Notes under the pieces: generated by a model | Told to the model about the DNA's origin: nothing | Database searches by the model: none | What the model saw: the letters and a program-made list of their open reading frames with translations, nothing else | Shown here: positions 8,402 through 23,400 of the stretch, in pieces | How positions within the stretch are numbered: the first letter of the stretch is position 1 | How the letters are laid out: each line of letters begins with the position of its first letter | DNA from: Pseudomonas corrugata | GTDB lineage: Bacteria > Pseudomonadota > Gammaproteobacteria > Pseudomonadales > Pseudomonadaceae | NCBI RefSeq assembly: GCF_001269905.1 | Contig: NZ_LHVK01000003.1 | Coordinates: forward strand, 1,034,981 to 1,098,980 | Direction: 5' to 3' | DNA: 64,000 bases | Translations under genes and position numbers: made by a program

Positions 8402-11400
8402 ACCAGTCTCTGGAGCTTGCGGCAACTTATCCGCTGACGGCGTCCCAGCGGGACATCTGGCTGGACCAGATGACCAAGGGCGATTCTCCCTTGTACACCA
8501 TGGGTGGTTACCTCCATATCCAGGGTGCTGTCGACCCTGACCGCATGGAGCAAGCGGTCGAACTGCTGGTCCGCAAGCACGATGCCTTGCGCACGGTCCT
8601 GCACTGCGACGTCGGCGGCGACGGCGTGCCCATGCAGACCCTGGTCGAGTCGTTGGAGGTGCGGGTCCCGCTGATCGATTTTTCCAATCGTCCCGAACCG
8701 CAGACCGCGGCCCAGACCTGGGTACAACAGGGGCTGGAAGTGGCATTTGCTCTCGATAAGGGACCACTGTTCCGCTTCTACCTGGTCAAGCTCGATGAGG
8801 CTTCGTTCTATTTCGTCGTCAACCTGCACCACATTATCCAGGACGGCTGGGGCATCAACCTGATGCTCGCGTCCCTCAGTGACCTGTACAACGCGCTTGG
8901 GGAGAACCGCGAGCCTGACCTGTCGGCACCGTCCTATGCCGGATTCATCGAGGATGACGCCCGTTACCACGAATCGGACCGTTTCCAGCGGGACCAGGCC
9001 TACTGGCTCGATAAATACCGGGATGTGCCGGATCCATTGTTCACTGCCCGTTACCGTGATCGCTTTGTCGAGCCCGTGGTGCCCAGCGCTCATGCCATGA
9101 CGTCTTTCCCTCAGACGCTGAACGAGCGGATCGACGCCCTGGCGCTGACCCATCAGGTCTCGCGTTTCCCGGTGCTGCTGGCGACGTTGTACGTGTACTT
9201 TGTCCGTACGACCCAGCGCGACGAGCTGGTGGTGGGCCTGCCGATCCTCAATCGCTCCAATCCGACCTTCAAGCAAACCGTGGGATTGTTCACCCAGGTC
9301 AGTGCCATGCGCTTGAGATTCGCCGATGACCTGTCGTTCGGCGAGCTGATCCAAGAGGTGGCGCGCGCGCTCAAGCAGGACTATCGCTACCAGCGGTTTC
9401 CGTTAAGCGACATTCACCGCTCCTTGGAGCTGCGACGTGACAATCGTGCCCAGCTGTTCGATGTGTCGTTCTCCTATGAGGAAGAGAACTACCTGTACCG
9501 GTTCGGCGACGCCACGGCCTATTCGGTGAAGAGTTCCAACGGTCAGGAGCAGATGCCCCTGGCGATTCATTTCCGGACCAACCCCAACGAGAAAAATGCC
9601 TGGGTGCACTGGATCTACAACCAGGCGTTCTTGCAGGCCGATGAAATCGAGGCAATGGCCGAGCGCTTCGTCCACGTTCTGGAGCAAGGACTGAGTGACG
9701 ATACGTTGCCGATCCGTGACTTTGTCCTGCCGACACCGGCTGAAGCCCGTCTGCTCCAGGCCTGGAACACGAGCGATGCGCAGCGGTATGAGCACGACCG
9801 CACCATTCACAGTCTGTTCGAAGCGCGGGCTGCCGCGCAGCCGAGAGCAGTGGCGGTGGTCCATGAAGGCCAGAGCCTGACCTACGGCGAGCTGAATATC
9901 CGGGCGAACCAGGTCGCCCATCGCCTGCTGGCCTTGGGGGTGTTCCCGGATGATCGGGTGGCAATCTGCGTCGAGCGTGGCCTGGACATGATCGTTGGCC
10001 TGTTGGGTATCCTGAAGTCCGGCGCTGGCTATGTACCGCTGGATCCGGCCTACCCCCTGGACCGCCTGACCTTCATGCTCGAGGACAGCTCGCCGGTGGC
10101 GTTGCTCACCCAAGCTGCGTTGCTAGACCGAGTGCCTGCGCCGGCTGTCCCGGTGTTGCTGCTCGATCAGCCTGAAGCCGCGGGGTTCGTCGGGCAGCCA
10201 CAGCATGATCCGAATATCGGCACACTGGCGCCCCATCACCTGGCCTACGTGATCTATACCTCGGGCTCGACCGGCTTGCCCAAGGGCGTGATGGTCGAGC
10301 ACCGCAACGTCGCGCGGCTGTTCTCGGCCACGCAGCCGTGGTTCGACTTCGGTCCGCAAGACGTCTGGGCGCTGTTCCATTCTTTCGCGTTCGATTTCTC
10401 GGTCTGGGAAATCTGGGGCGCATTGACCCACGGCGGCCGCCTGCTGGTGGTGCCGCAACTGGTCAGCCGTTCGCCGCAGGACTGCTACGCGCTGTTGTGC
10501 GAGGCCGGCGTCACGGTGCTGAACCAGACGCCGACGGCGTTCCGCCAGTTGATTGCGGCCCAGGGTGAGAGCGACCTGAGCCACAGCCTGCGCCAGGTGA
10601 TCTTCGGTGGCGAGGCCTTGGAAACCGGCATCCTCAAGCCATGGTACGCCCGGGCAATCAATGCCGGCACGCAACTGGTGAACATGTACGGCATCACCGA
10701 AACCACGGTGCACGTGACCTATCGTGCGCTGCAAGCGGCCGATGCCCAGTTGATCGGTGTCAGCCCGATCGGCAAGCGGATTCCCGATTTGCGCCTATAC
10801 CTGCTGGACAAGTACGGCAAGCCGGTGCCCAAGGGCGTGGAGGGCGAGCTGTACGTCGGTGGCGCCGGTGTGGCGCGAGGCTACCTGAACCGGCCGGAGC
10901 TCAACGAAACGCGGTTCCTGCCCGATCCGTTCGATGCCGATGCGAACGCGCGGATGTATCGTACCGGCGACCTCGGTCGCTGGCTGCACAACGGCGAGCT
11001 GCAGTACCTGGGTCGCAACGATGAACAGGTGAAGATCCGCGGTTTTCGTATCGAACTGGGTGAAATCGAGGCGAAGCTGACGGCTTGCGCAAAAGTGCGC
11101 GAAGCGGTGGTGGTCGCCCGGGAAGACGAGCCGGGCGACAAGCGGCTGGTGGCCTATGTGCTTGCCGAAGATGGCGCCTGCGTGTCTGCGGGCGAGTTGC
11201 GCAGCGAGCTGCTGGGCTCGTTGGCGGACTACATGGTACCGAGTGCCTTTGTGATGCTCGAAGCGTTTCCGCTGACCACCAACGGCAAGCTCGACCGCAA
11301 GGCACTGCCGGCTCCCGACTCGCAGGCCCTTGCCCGGCGCAGCTATGAAGCGCCGATGGGCCAGGTGGAAATCACCCTGGCTGCGCTGTGGGCCGAGCTG

Positions 11401-14400
11401 CTTGGCGTCGAGCAGGTGAGCCGCCACGACCGTTTCTTCGAACTGGGCGGCCACTCGCTGTTGGCGGTCAAGCTGATCGAGCGCATGCGCCAGTTCGACC
11501 TGAACGCCGACGTCGGGGTGCTGTTCGGCCAACCGACGCTGCAGACCCTGGCTGCCGCGACCAGCAGCAGCCGCGGCGTGCGGGTGCCGGAGAATCGGAT
11601 TCCCCGGGACGTCGAGCGCATCACCCCGGACATGTTGCCCCTGGCGACCCTGACCCAGGACGAAATCGATCGTATTGTCGCAACCGTGCCGGGCGGTGTG
11701 GACAATGTGCAGGATATCTACGGCCTGGTGCCGTTGCAGGAAGGCATTCTCTATCACCATCTGGCTACCAGCGAAGGTGATCCGTACCTGCTGCAGGCCC
11801 TGTTGCGCTTCGGCACTCGGGAACAGTTGGAAGCATTCGGGCACGCCTTGCAGGCGGTCATCGCCCGGCACGACATCCTGCGCACCTCGGTGGCGTGGGA
11901 AGGGCTGGGCGAGCCGGTGCAGGTGGTCTGGCGCGAGGCGCGCCTGAGGGTCGAAGAACTGGCCCTGGACCCGATCGAAGGCGACATCGCTGACCAGTTG
12001 CAGGCCCGTTTCGATCCGCGCCATACCCGCTTCGATCTGCGCCAGGCACCGATGATGCGTATTCACTTTGCCGAGGATACCGTCAATGGCAGTTGGGTGG
12101 CGGTATTGCTGTTCCATCACCTGATCGATGACGCGACCTCCCTCGGCATGCTCGGCAAGGAAATCGATGCGCACCTGCAAGGTCGTTCGGCGGAGCTGCC
12201 GGTGTCGGTGCCTTATCGCAACTACGTGGCCCAGGTCCGCCTGGACAGTCATCCCGAGCAACATGAGGCGTTCTTCAGCGAGATGCTCGGCGACGTCGAC
12301 GAGCCGACGTTGCCGCTCGGCCTGCAGGATGTGCAGGGCGACGGCAGCGGTATCGAAGAGGCGACGCTGTCGCTGGAGGTCGGGCTGGCCCGGCGTCTGC
12401 GTGCCCAGGCCCGGCGCCTGGGGGTGAGCACCGCCAGTCTGCATCATTTGGCCTGGGGTCAGGTGGTGGGGCGCTTGTCCGGTCGTCAGGACGTGGTGTT
12501 CGGCACCGTGTTGATGGGCCGGTTGCACAGTGGACAGGAGGCCGGACACGCCCTGGGCATGTTCGTCAACACCCTGCCATTGCGGGTCGAGGCGGGAGAC
12601 CAGGGGGTGCTGGCCGCGTTGCAGGCGACCCATGGCCGCCTGGCGACGCTGCTGGGCCATGAACACGCGCCGTTGTCGCTGGCACAGCGGTGTAGTGGTG
12701 TTGCGGCGCCGACGCCGTTGTTTAGTGCGTTGATGAATTACCGGCAAACCGCCGTGGCGGCACAGGCAAGCGAGGATGCGGGCCAGGCAAGAATCTGGGC
12801 CGGTGCGGAAATTCTCGGCGGCGAGGAACGGACCAACTACCCACTGTCGCTATCGGTGGATGATCTCGGTGATTCGTTTGGACTGACCGTGCAAGCCGTT
12901 GCCGGGATTGGTGCACAACGGGTATGCGGCTACGTGCACACCGTGCTTGAAGCTATGGTCGATGTCCTCGACCGGGATGGGGATACCCCGTTGCACACAC
13001 TGGCCTTTGTTCCCGCCAGTGAACGTCAGCAGTTGTTGCACGACTTCAATGCGTTCGATGCGGTGTACCCGTCGGGACTGCTGATCCATCAACTGTTCGA
13101 GGCCCATGCTGAAGCTCAGCCTGAGGCCGTTGCGCTGACGTATCAGGGGCAGAGCCTGAGCTACGGCGAACTGAATCGGCTGTCCAACCAGATCGCCCAT
13201 CACTTGATCGAGTGGGGTGTCCGTGCCGACGACCGAGTGGCGATCTGCATGGAGCGCGGCCTGGAAATGGTTGCGGGGCTGGTGGGGATCCTCAAGGCCG
13301 GGGCCGGCTATGTGCCGCTGGATCCGGCTTACCCGGCCGAGCGCTTGGTCTACATGCTGGAGGACAGCGCACCGAAGGTGCTGCTGACCCAGCGCAGCCT
13401 GCAGGAACGCTTCCCAGCGGCGGGCGTGCCGGCCTTGCTGCTCGACGGTGAGGACCGCGCTGCCGCGGGCATCGACCGGCAACCGTCCAGCAACCCGGAC
13501 GCACAGGTGAGCGGCCTTACCCCCGACAGCCTGGCGTATGTCATCTACACCTCGGGCTCCACCGGCCAGCCCAAGGGTGTGGCGATGCCGCACCGTGCCC
13601 TGGTCAACCTGATGCAGTGGCAGATCGCGCAAGCGGCGCAGCAGGGGCGGGCCGCTGCGCGCACCTTGCAGTTTGCCGCACTCGGCTTCGACGTGGCGTT
13701 CCAGGAAGTCTTCAGCACCTTGTGTGCCGGCGGCGAGCTGTCGCTGATCCATGCCGACATCCGCCTGAATTTCCACCGCCTGTTCGAACACATCTGCCAG
13801 CAGCGCATCGAACGCCTGTATCTGCCGTGCATCGCCCTGCAGGCCCTGGCCGAAGCGGTCGCCGACGAGCGTGACGGCACGCCGCTGACCTGCGACTTGA
13901 AAGACGTCATTACCGCTGGCGAACAGTTACGCATCACGCCACAGATCCGTGCCTTGTTCGAGCGCCTGGACGGTTGTCGCCTGCACAACCACTACGGGCC
14001 GACCGAATCCCACGTCACCACCGCGTTGACGCTACCGGACGATGTCGCGGCGTGGCCGACGCTGCCTGCCATCGGACAGCCGGTAGCCAATACCCGTATC
14101 TACCTGTTGGACGAACAGCAGCAACCGGTGCCGGTCGGCGTGGCCGGCGAGATCCACATCGGTGGCGTTTGCGTCGCCCATGGTTATCTGAACCGCGAAG
14201 ACCTGACTGCACAACGGTTCATCCGTGACCCGTTTGCCACCGACGGGCAGGCGCGCCTGTACAAGACCGGTGACCTGGGCCGCTACTTGCCCGATGGTCA
14301 TATCGAGTACCTGGGACGCAACGACGATCAGATCAAGATCCGAGGCTTCCGTGTCGAGCTGGGTGAGATCGAGTCCCGGCTCTGCCAACACGGCGAAGTA

Positions 14401-17400
14401 AAGGAGGCGGTTGTCGTCGCCCGTGAAGACCAACCCGGCGAGAAACGCCTGGTGGCCTACATCACCGCCCAGGTGGCGGATGCGGCGCCGGAGGCCGATG
14501 CACTGCGCGCGCACTTGCAGGCGCTGCTGCCGGACTACATGGTTCCTGCGGCCTACGTGCGCCTGGATACGCTGCCCTTGTCGCCCAACGGCAAACTCGA
14601 CCGCCGCGCGCTGCCGGCCCCGGAAGCGGACGCCTTCGCCAGCCGTGCCTATGAAGCGCCACTGGGCGAGGTGGAAACCACGCTGGCAGGGTTGTGGGCT
14701 GATGTGCTCGGTGTCGGGCAGGTGGGGCGACACGATCATTTCTTCGAGCTGGGCGGCCATTCGCTGCTGGCTGTAAAACTGATCGAACTGATGCGCAAGG
14801 CTGGGCTGAGCGCCGATGTGCGGGTGCTGTTCGGTCAACCTACCTTGGCTGCCCTGGCGGCGGCAGTGGGCGGTCGTACCGAGGTGAGCGTGCCGGCCAA
14901 CGGTATTGCTGCGGGGTGCGAGCGGATCACTCCGTCGATGCTGCCGCTGGTGACGCTGGACCAGGCAACCCTCGATCGGATCGTCGCCGCTGTGCCGGGC
15001 GGCGTCGGCAACGTCCAGGACATCTACCCCCTGGCGCCGTTGCAGGAGGGCATTCTCTATCACCATATTGCCGCCGAAGAAGGCGACCCCTACCTGCTGC
15101 AAGCCACCTTCGCGATGGACAGCCGCGCTCAACTCGACGGCTTCGTCGCGGCCTTGCAGGCCGTGATCGACCGGCACGATATCCTCCGGACCGCGCTGCT
15201 GCGCGAAGGCCTGGAGGCGCCGTTACAGGTGGTTCTGCGCCAGTGCCGGTTGACGCTCGATGAGCAGGCCCTCGATCCGGCCAGGGGCGATATCGCGGCG
15301 CAGTTGCAAGGGTTGTTCGATCCTCGCCATTGCCGGCTGGACCTCGGCAAGGCGCCACTGATGCGTCTGGCCTGCGCCTGGGACAGTGTGCACCAGCGCT
15401 GGGTCGCGGTTCTGCTGTTCCACCATATCGCCCTGGACCATACCGCCCTGGACGTGATGCAGGAGGAAATGCTGGCGTTCCTCAATGGCGAGGGCGACCG
15501 CCTGGAAGCGGCCATGCCTTACCGTAATTACGTGGCGCAAACGCTGTTGGGCGTGCCGCGTGAGCAGCATGAGCGCTTCTTTCGCGACATGCTCGCTGAT
15601 GTCGAGGAGCCGACGCTGCCGTTCGGCCTGCGGGAAGTCCAGGGGGACGGCCGGGGCGTAGAAGAGGTCAAGCTGAATCTCGACCCGGATCTTTGCCGGC
15701 GTCTGCGGCAGCAGGCGCGCCAACTCGGCGTGAGCGCGGCAGCCTTGCATCACCTGGCGTGGGCAAGGGTACTGGGGCGTGTGTCCGGTCGCGAGGACGT
15801 GGTCTTCGGCACCGTGTTGCTGGGGCGCATGCAGAGCGGCGAGGGTGCGGATCGCGCCCTGGGCATGTTCATCAATACCCTGCCGTTGCGGGTCAACGTG
15901 GGCGGGCAGGACGTGCGTGCCGGGGTCAAGGCGACCCACGCCCGCCTGACGGCCCTGTTGGGCCACGAACACGCCTCGCTGGCCTTGGCCCAGCGTTGCA
16001 GTGGCGTGCCGGCTTCGCTACCGCTGTTCAGTGCGTTGCTGAACTATCGGCACAGCCCGCTCCAGGACGGCGACAGTGTCGACCGCTGGGCGGGTACGCA
16101 GGTGTTGGAGGTCATGGAGCGGACCAACTATCCGTGCATGTTGTCGGTGGACGATCAGGGCGAAGGCTTCCTGCTGAGCGTGCAGACGGCCGGTGGGGTT
16201 GATGCGCGTCAGGTCGGTGCCTACATGCAGACGGCCCTGGCGAGCCTGGTGGAGGCACTGGAGTGTGCGCCTGAATCCGCGATCAACGATCTGGAGATCC
16301 TGTCGGAAAACGAGCGCAGGCAGGTATTGCAGGAATTCAACAACACCGCAGCCCATTTCCCTCTGGAACAGACCGTTCACGGATTGTTCGAGGAACAGGT
16401 GCAGCGCACGCCGGATGCGCTGGCGGTGCTGCATGGCGAGCAACGCCTGAGCTATGCCGAGTTGAACGAGCGGGCCAACCAGTTGGCGCATTATCTGCGC
16501 GGGCAGGGTGTGCGGCCGGATTCGCGGGTGGCGATCTGCGTCGAGCGTGGCCTCGACATGGTGATCGGGTTGCTGGCGATCCTCAAGGCGGGCGGTGGTT
16601 ATGTACCGCTGGATCCGGCTTACCCGGCGGATCGGATTGCCTACATGCTGGAAGACAGCGCGCCGGCGGTGGTGCTGGCTCAGACGGCGACCCTTGGGTT
16701 GCTGGCCGATGCAACGATGCCGGTGATCGATCTCGGTAGCGGGCGCTGGCAGGACGAATCCGTCTCGAATCCAGAGATTGCAGGGCTGACCTCGTCGCAT
16801 CTGGCCTATGTGATCTACACCTCCGGTTCGACCGGTTTGCCGAAAGGCGTGATGATCGAACACCGCAACACGGTGAACTTCCTGACCTGGGCCCATCGGT
16901 CGTTCGATGCCCAAACCCTGTCAAAAACCCTGTTCTCGACCTCGCTGAACTTCGACCTGGCGGTCTACGAGTGCTTCGCGCCGTTGACTAGCGGCGGCAG
17001 CATCGAGGTGGTCACTAATGTGCTGGAACTGCAACAGGGCGAGCACGACATCACCCTGATCAACACCGTGCCGTCGGCGCTCAAGGCGCTGTTGGAATCC
17101 GGTGGTTTGAGCGATGGCGTCGATACGGTCAACGTGGCCGGCGAAGCGCTCAAGCGTAGTCTGGTGGAAACACTGTTCGAGCAGACTTCCGTCAAGCGCC
17201 TGTGCAACCTCTACGGGCCTTCGGAAACCACGACCTATTCGAGTTGGGTGTCGATGGCCCGTGAAGACGGCTTTGCTGCCCACATCGGCAAACCGGTCGC
17301 GAATACCCAGTTCTACTTGTTGGATGAACACAAGCAACCGGTGCCGCTGGGCGTGCCGGGTGAAATCTACATCGGTGGTGCCGGTGTTGCGCGGGGTTAT

Positions 17401-20400
17401 CTCAATCGTGATGACCTGACGGCCGAGCGTTTCCTCAGGGATCCGTTCAGCAGCGAACCGAACGCCCGGATGTACAAGACCGGCGACCTCGGCCGTTATC
17501 TCCCGGACGGCAACATCGAATACCTGGGTCGTAACGACGACCAGGTGAAGATCCGTGGTTTCCGCATCGAACTGGGCGAGATCGAAGCCAAGCTCGCTCA
17601 GCACGAGGCCGTGAAGGAGGCGGTGGTGCTGGCCCGCGAGGACGTGCCCGGCGACAAGCGCCTGGTTGCCTATTTCACTCAGTCGGAAGTGGTGGACATC
17701 GAGGCTCTGCGCATTCATCTGCAAGGGCAGCTACCGGAATACATGGTTCCCGTGGCCTACGTACTTCTCGCCACACTGCCGCTGACCCCCAACGGCAAGC
17801 TCGACCGCAAGGCCTTGCCGGCCCCAGACCTGGATTCGGTCATCACCCGCGGCTACGAAGCCCCCCGAGGCGAAATCGAAACGACCCTGGCGCAGATCTG
17901 GCAGGACCTGCTGGGCCTGCAACAGGTCGGCCGTCGCGACCAATTCTTCGAATTGGGTGGCCATTCATTGCTGGCAATGCAACTGATCTCCCAGGTCCGT
18001 TTGCGCCTGGGCGTGGAGCTGAGCCTCACCGCTCTGTTCGCTCATCCCGGACTCATGGAGCTGGCGCAGGCCGTGTCTCAGGCCGGGCGCAGCACATTGC
18101 CAGAGATCATCAGGGCCTCCCGCGACGAACCCTTGCCGCTGTCATTCGCTCAACAGCGCTTGTGGTTCCTGGCGCAGATGGAAGGGGCCAGCTCGGCCTA
18201 CCATATGCCGGCCGGCCTGCGTCTGCGCGGCACGCTGGACCACGTCGCCCTGCAGCGGGCACTGGATCGCATCGTTGCCCGCCATGAGGCGTTGCGCACG
18301 ACTTTCGTACAGGCCCAGGGCGAGGAGCCTTGGCAGTGTATCGCCGCGGCCGATAGCGGTTTCGCCTTGCTGCAGCATGACTTTTCCGAGCGGATCGATG
18401 GCGAAACCGAAGTACACGCCTTGGCGGCGCGGGAAGCCGTCGACGCCTTCGACCTGGAACACGGCCCGCTGGTCCGTGGCCGATTGATCCGCCTGAGTGA
18501 CGAGGAGCATGTGCTGCTGGTGACCATGCACCACATCGTTTCGGATGCCTGGTCCATGGGGGTGTTGGTCAAGGAGCTGGCAGCGCTCTACGAAGCGTTC
18601 CGGCATGACCTGGACGATCCGCTGCCGGCGCTGGCCGTGCAATACGGCGACTATGCCCTGTGGCAACGCCGCTGGTTGAGCGGCGAAGTCTTGCAAGCCC
18701 AGAGCAGCTACTGGCGGCAAACCCTGGTCGATGCGCCGGCGCTGTTGATGTTGCCGACGGACCGTGCGCGCCCGGCGCAGCAGGACTACAGCGGGGCGGC
18801 CCTGCCGCTGGCGTTCGACGCTGAGCTGACGGCCAATCTCAAAACCTTGAGCCAGCGTCACGGCGTCACTCTGTATATGACGTTGATGGCGGCCTGGGCG
18901 GCATTGTTGAGTCGTCTTTGTGGTCAGGACGATGTGGTGATCGGTTCGCCGGTGGCCAACCGCACACGGTCGGAAGTCGAAGGACTCATCGGTTTCTTCG
19001 TCAACACCCTGGCCGTGCGCATCGATGTCTCCGGCGCACCGACGGTCGAGGACTTGCTGGCACGCGTCAGGAGCCAGACCCTAGGCGCCCAGGCGCATCA
19101 GGACCTGCCGTTCGAGCAGGTGGTGGAAGTGCTCAATCCGGTACGCAGCCTGTCCCACAGCCCGCTGTTCCAGGCCATGTTGTCCTGGCAGACCCTCGAC
19201 AACAGCGAACTGGTGCTTGGCGACCTGACGCTCGAAGGCCTCGGTGTGGCGAACAATGTCGCCAAGTTCGACCTGTCCCTGGAACTGGGCGAGGCCCAGG
19301 GGCAGATCTTCGGTGCTCTGGAGTACGCCACGGCGTTGTTCGACGAGGCCACGGTGCAGCGTTACCTCGGTTATTTCGAACGGGTGGTGCGTGCCATGGT
19401 GGCAAGTGACCAGACGTTGATCGAACAGATCGCGCTGGTGGATGACGCCGAACGCCAGCGTCTGCTGGTCGGGCTCAACGCGAACCAGGCACCGTACCCC
19501 CGTGAACAGACCATCCATCAACTCTTCGAGGCCCAGGTCGCGGCCCGGCCGCAGGCCATTGCCGTGGTGTTCGAAGGTGAGCGCCTGAGCTACGCCGAAC
19601 TGAATCGCCAGGCCAACCAATTGGCCCATCACCTGATCGGGCTGGGCATCCGTCCGGACGACCGCGTAGCGATCTGTGTCGAGCGCAGCGCCGAGATGCT
19701 GGTGGGCCTGTTGGCGGTACTCAAGGCCGGCGGCGGTTACGTGCCGTTGGATCCGGCATATCCCGCCGAACGATTGGCTTACATGATTGCCGACAGTGCC
19801 CCGGTAGCGCTGCTGACCCAACGCGCACTGCAAGACCGCTTGCCGCCACTGGCTACGCCGGTGGTGCTGCTCGACTACGTCGAACGGGTGCGCAGCGGCA
19901 TTGCCACAGGCCGCGAAGACAACCCGGTGGTGGCGAGCCTCGGCGTGCGTCACCTGGCCTACGTGATCTACACCTCGGGTTCGACCGGCGCGCCCAAGGG
20001 CGTGATGATCGAACACCGGGGCCTGGTCAACTACTGCGTGGATGCCGTGCGCCTGTTCGAACTGACGCCGGCCGACACGGTGCTGCAGCAAAACACGTTG
20101 AACTTCGACCTGTCGGTGGAAGAAATTTTCCCGGCGCTGGTCGCCGGTGCCACTCTGGCGCCGACCCGCGCGCTGTTTGGCAGCATCGAGTTGCAGCAGG
20201 ACGTTGAGATCCGGCCGACCTTCCTGCACTTGACCGCGGCGCATTGGCACACCCTGGCGGCCGAATGGCACAACACGCCGGCGCAGGCCCGCGATCATCT
20301 GCGTGATGTGCGCCTGGTCAACGTCACCGGCGATGCCCTGTCGATGCAAAAGCTGCAGATGTGGGACGCGGTACGCCCGGCCCATACCCGACTGATCAAT

Positions 20401-23400
20401 ACCTATGGCCCGACCGAGGCGACCGTGTCGTGCACCGCCGCCTACATGCGCTACGACGCCGACGGCGCGGGCGGCAACGCCACCATCGGCACGCCGATGG
20501 CCAACACCCGTATCTACCTGCTCGACGGGCACCGCCAGCCGGTGCCATTCGGCGTGGCGGGGGAGATCTACATCGGTGGCGATGGCGTCGCCCGGGGTTA
20601 TCTGAACCTCGACGCGATCAATGCCGAGCGCTTCCTCGTCGATCCATTCAGCGACCTGTCCGATGCCCGCATGTACAAGACCGGCGATCTGGCCCGTTAT
20701 CGTCCGGACGGACGCATCGAGTACCTGGGGCGCAATGACTTCCAGGTCAAGGTGCGGGGATTCCGTATCGAGCTGGGTGAAATCGAAACCAGGCTCAGCC
20801 ACTGCACCGGGGTCAAGGAAGCGGCGGTGATCGTGCGCGAGGACACGCCTGGAGACAAGCGTCTGGTGGCCTACGTCGTGCCGCAGGCCGGCCTCACTCT
20901 GAGCGCAGCCGCCTTGCGCTCGGAACTGTCGACCCTGCTGGCCGAGTATATGGTCCCGAGTGCATTCGTCAGCCTGGCCGCGCTGCCGCTGACACCGAAC
21001 CGCAAACTCGACCGCCAGGCGCTGCCGGAGCCGGATGCCGAGGCCTTCGCCAGCCGTATGCACGTAGCGCCGCAAGGCGCCACGGAGGTCGCCCTGGCGC
21101 AGATCTGGCAAAGCATGCTCAACGTCGAAGCGGTGGGGCGTCACGACCACTTCTTTGAACTGGGTGGGCATTCGTTGCTGGTGATGCGCTTGATTGCCCA
21201 GGTGCGCGAGCAATTGGGGGTGGAACTGAGCCTGAACGAGGTGTTCGCCCAACCCGAGCTGAGCGCGTTGGCCAAGGTGCTGTCCCGAGCGGCCCGCAGC
21301 ACCCGGCCGGATATCATGCCGGTGTCCCGTGAGCAGGCACTGCCGTTGTCGTTTGCCCAACAACGCCTGTGGTTCCTCGCGCAGTTGGACAATGCCAGCG
21401 CGGCGTATCACATCCCCACCGGCTTGCGTCTGCGTGGTGCGTTGGACACCGCCGCCCTGGGCCGTGCCCTGGATCGCATCGTCGCCCGTCACGAAGCCTT
21501 GCGCACGACCTTTGTCCAGGGCCAGGAGGTGGAGCAACGCATTGCCCCGGCCGACATCGGTTTCGCCTTGCAACGGCATGACCTGTCCGCCCACCCGGAT
21601 GCCGAAGCCGAGCTGTCGCACATGGCCGGGGAGGAAGCGCGGCAGGTGTTTGATCTGAGCCGTGGCCCGCTGGCCCGTGGTCGCCTGGTGCGCATGGGCG
21701 ATGCCGACCATGTGTTGCTGGTGACCCTGCACCACATCGTCTCGGACGGCTGGTCCGCCGATGTTCTGACTCGTGAGCTGGGCGTGCTGTACGCGGCATT
21801 CAGCCAAGGGCAGGACGACCCGCTGCCGGCCTTGCCGGTGCAATACGCCGATTACGCCGTCTGGCAGCGGCGCTGGCTCTCCGGCGAGGTGTTGAGCCGC
21901 CAGGAACGCTACTGGCAGGACACCCTGGCCGGTGCACCGGCATTGCTGACCTTGCCGACGGACCGGCCACGGCCGGCCCAGCAGGATCATTCCGGTCATG
22001 CGGTAGGGATCGCCTTCGATGAAGCACTGACCGAAGGCCTCAAGGCCTTGAGCCAGCGCCATGGCGCCACGTTGTTCATGACGGTGATGGCCGCATGGGC
22101 CGCGCTGCTGAGCCGGATGTCCGGGCAGGACGATATCGTCGTCGGCACGCCGACGGCGAACCGCATGCATGCGGAAGTCGAAGACCTGATCGGCTTGTTC
22201 GTCAACACCCTGGCGGTACGCGTCGAGGTTTCGACCGAGCTGACCGTCGAGGCCTTGCTGCAACGGGTCAAGGCCCAGACCCTGGGCGCCCAGGCGCATC
22301 AGGACTTGCCGTTCGAACAGGTGGTGGAAGTGGTCCGGCCATTGCGCAGCCTGTCCCACAGCCCGGTGTTCCAGGCCATGTTGTCATGGCAGAACAGCGA
22401 AACCGGCGGGATGGAATTGTCCGAGCTGTCACTGCAAGGGCTGGGGGTCAGCAGCCGTACCGCCAAGTTCGATGTGTTGCTGGACATGGCCCTGATCGAT
22501 GGTCGCCTGTTCGGTTCGCTGGAGTACGCCACGGCGCTGTTCGACCAGGCCACGATGGAGCGCTACCTCGGTTATCTCGAATGCATCTTGCGCGCCATGG
22601 TTGCCGATGAGCAGGCCCTGGTGGCGCAGATCCCGCTGTTGGAAGACGCTGAGCGCCGGCATCTGCTGGAAGCGTTCAATGCAACAGCCGTCGACTATCC
22701 GCAAGGCCTGACCCTGCATGGCCTGTTCGAGGCACGGGTCACGACCTGTCCGGATGCCGTCGCCGTGGTGTTCGAAGCGCAACAACTGAGCTACGCCCAA
22801 CTGAACCAGCGAGCCAACCAGATCGCCCACCGGTTGCTCGCCCTGGGCATTCGCCCGGATGACCGCGTGGCGATCTGCATGGACCGCAGCGTGGAAATGG
22901 TCGCGGCGCTGCTGGGAATCCTGAAAGCGGGCGCTGCCTACGTGCCGCTCGACCCGGATTATCCGGCTGACCGTTTGGCCTACATGCTGGAAAACAGCGC
23001 CCCGGCCGTGGTGCTGATCCAACGCGCCTTGCAGGCGAGCCTGCCCGCGACCGACGCCAGGGTGATGGTGCTTGAAGACGAAGACTTCGCCACGCAGCCG
23101 ACCGGCAATCCGCAGGCCTCGGGCCTGCACGCCAGCCATTTGGCCTACGTCATCTACACCTCCGGTTCGACCGGCCTGCCCAAGGGCGTGATGAACGAGC
23201 ATGGCGCGGTGGTCAACCGCCTGCTGTGGATGCAGGACGCCTACACACTGAGCGCCACGGACGCGGTGCTGCAGAAGACCCCGTTCAGCTTCGACGTCTC
23301 TGTGTGGGAGTTCTTCTGGCCGCTGTTCACCGGCGCCCGGCTGGTGATGGCGCGTCCGGGCGGGCATCGCGATCCGGCGTACCTGTGCGAAGTGATCCAG

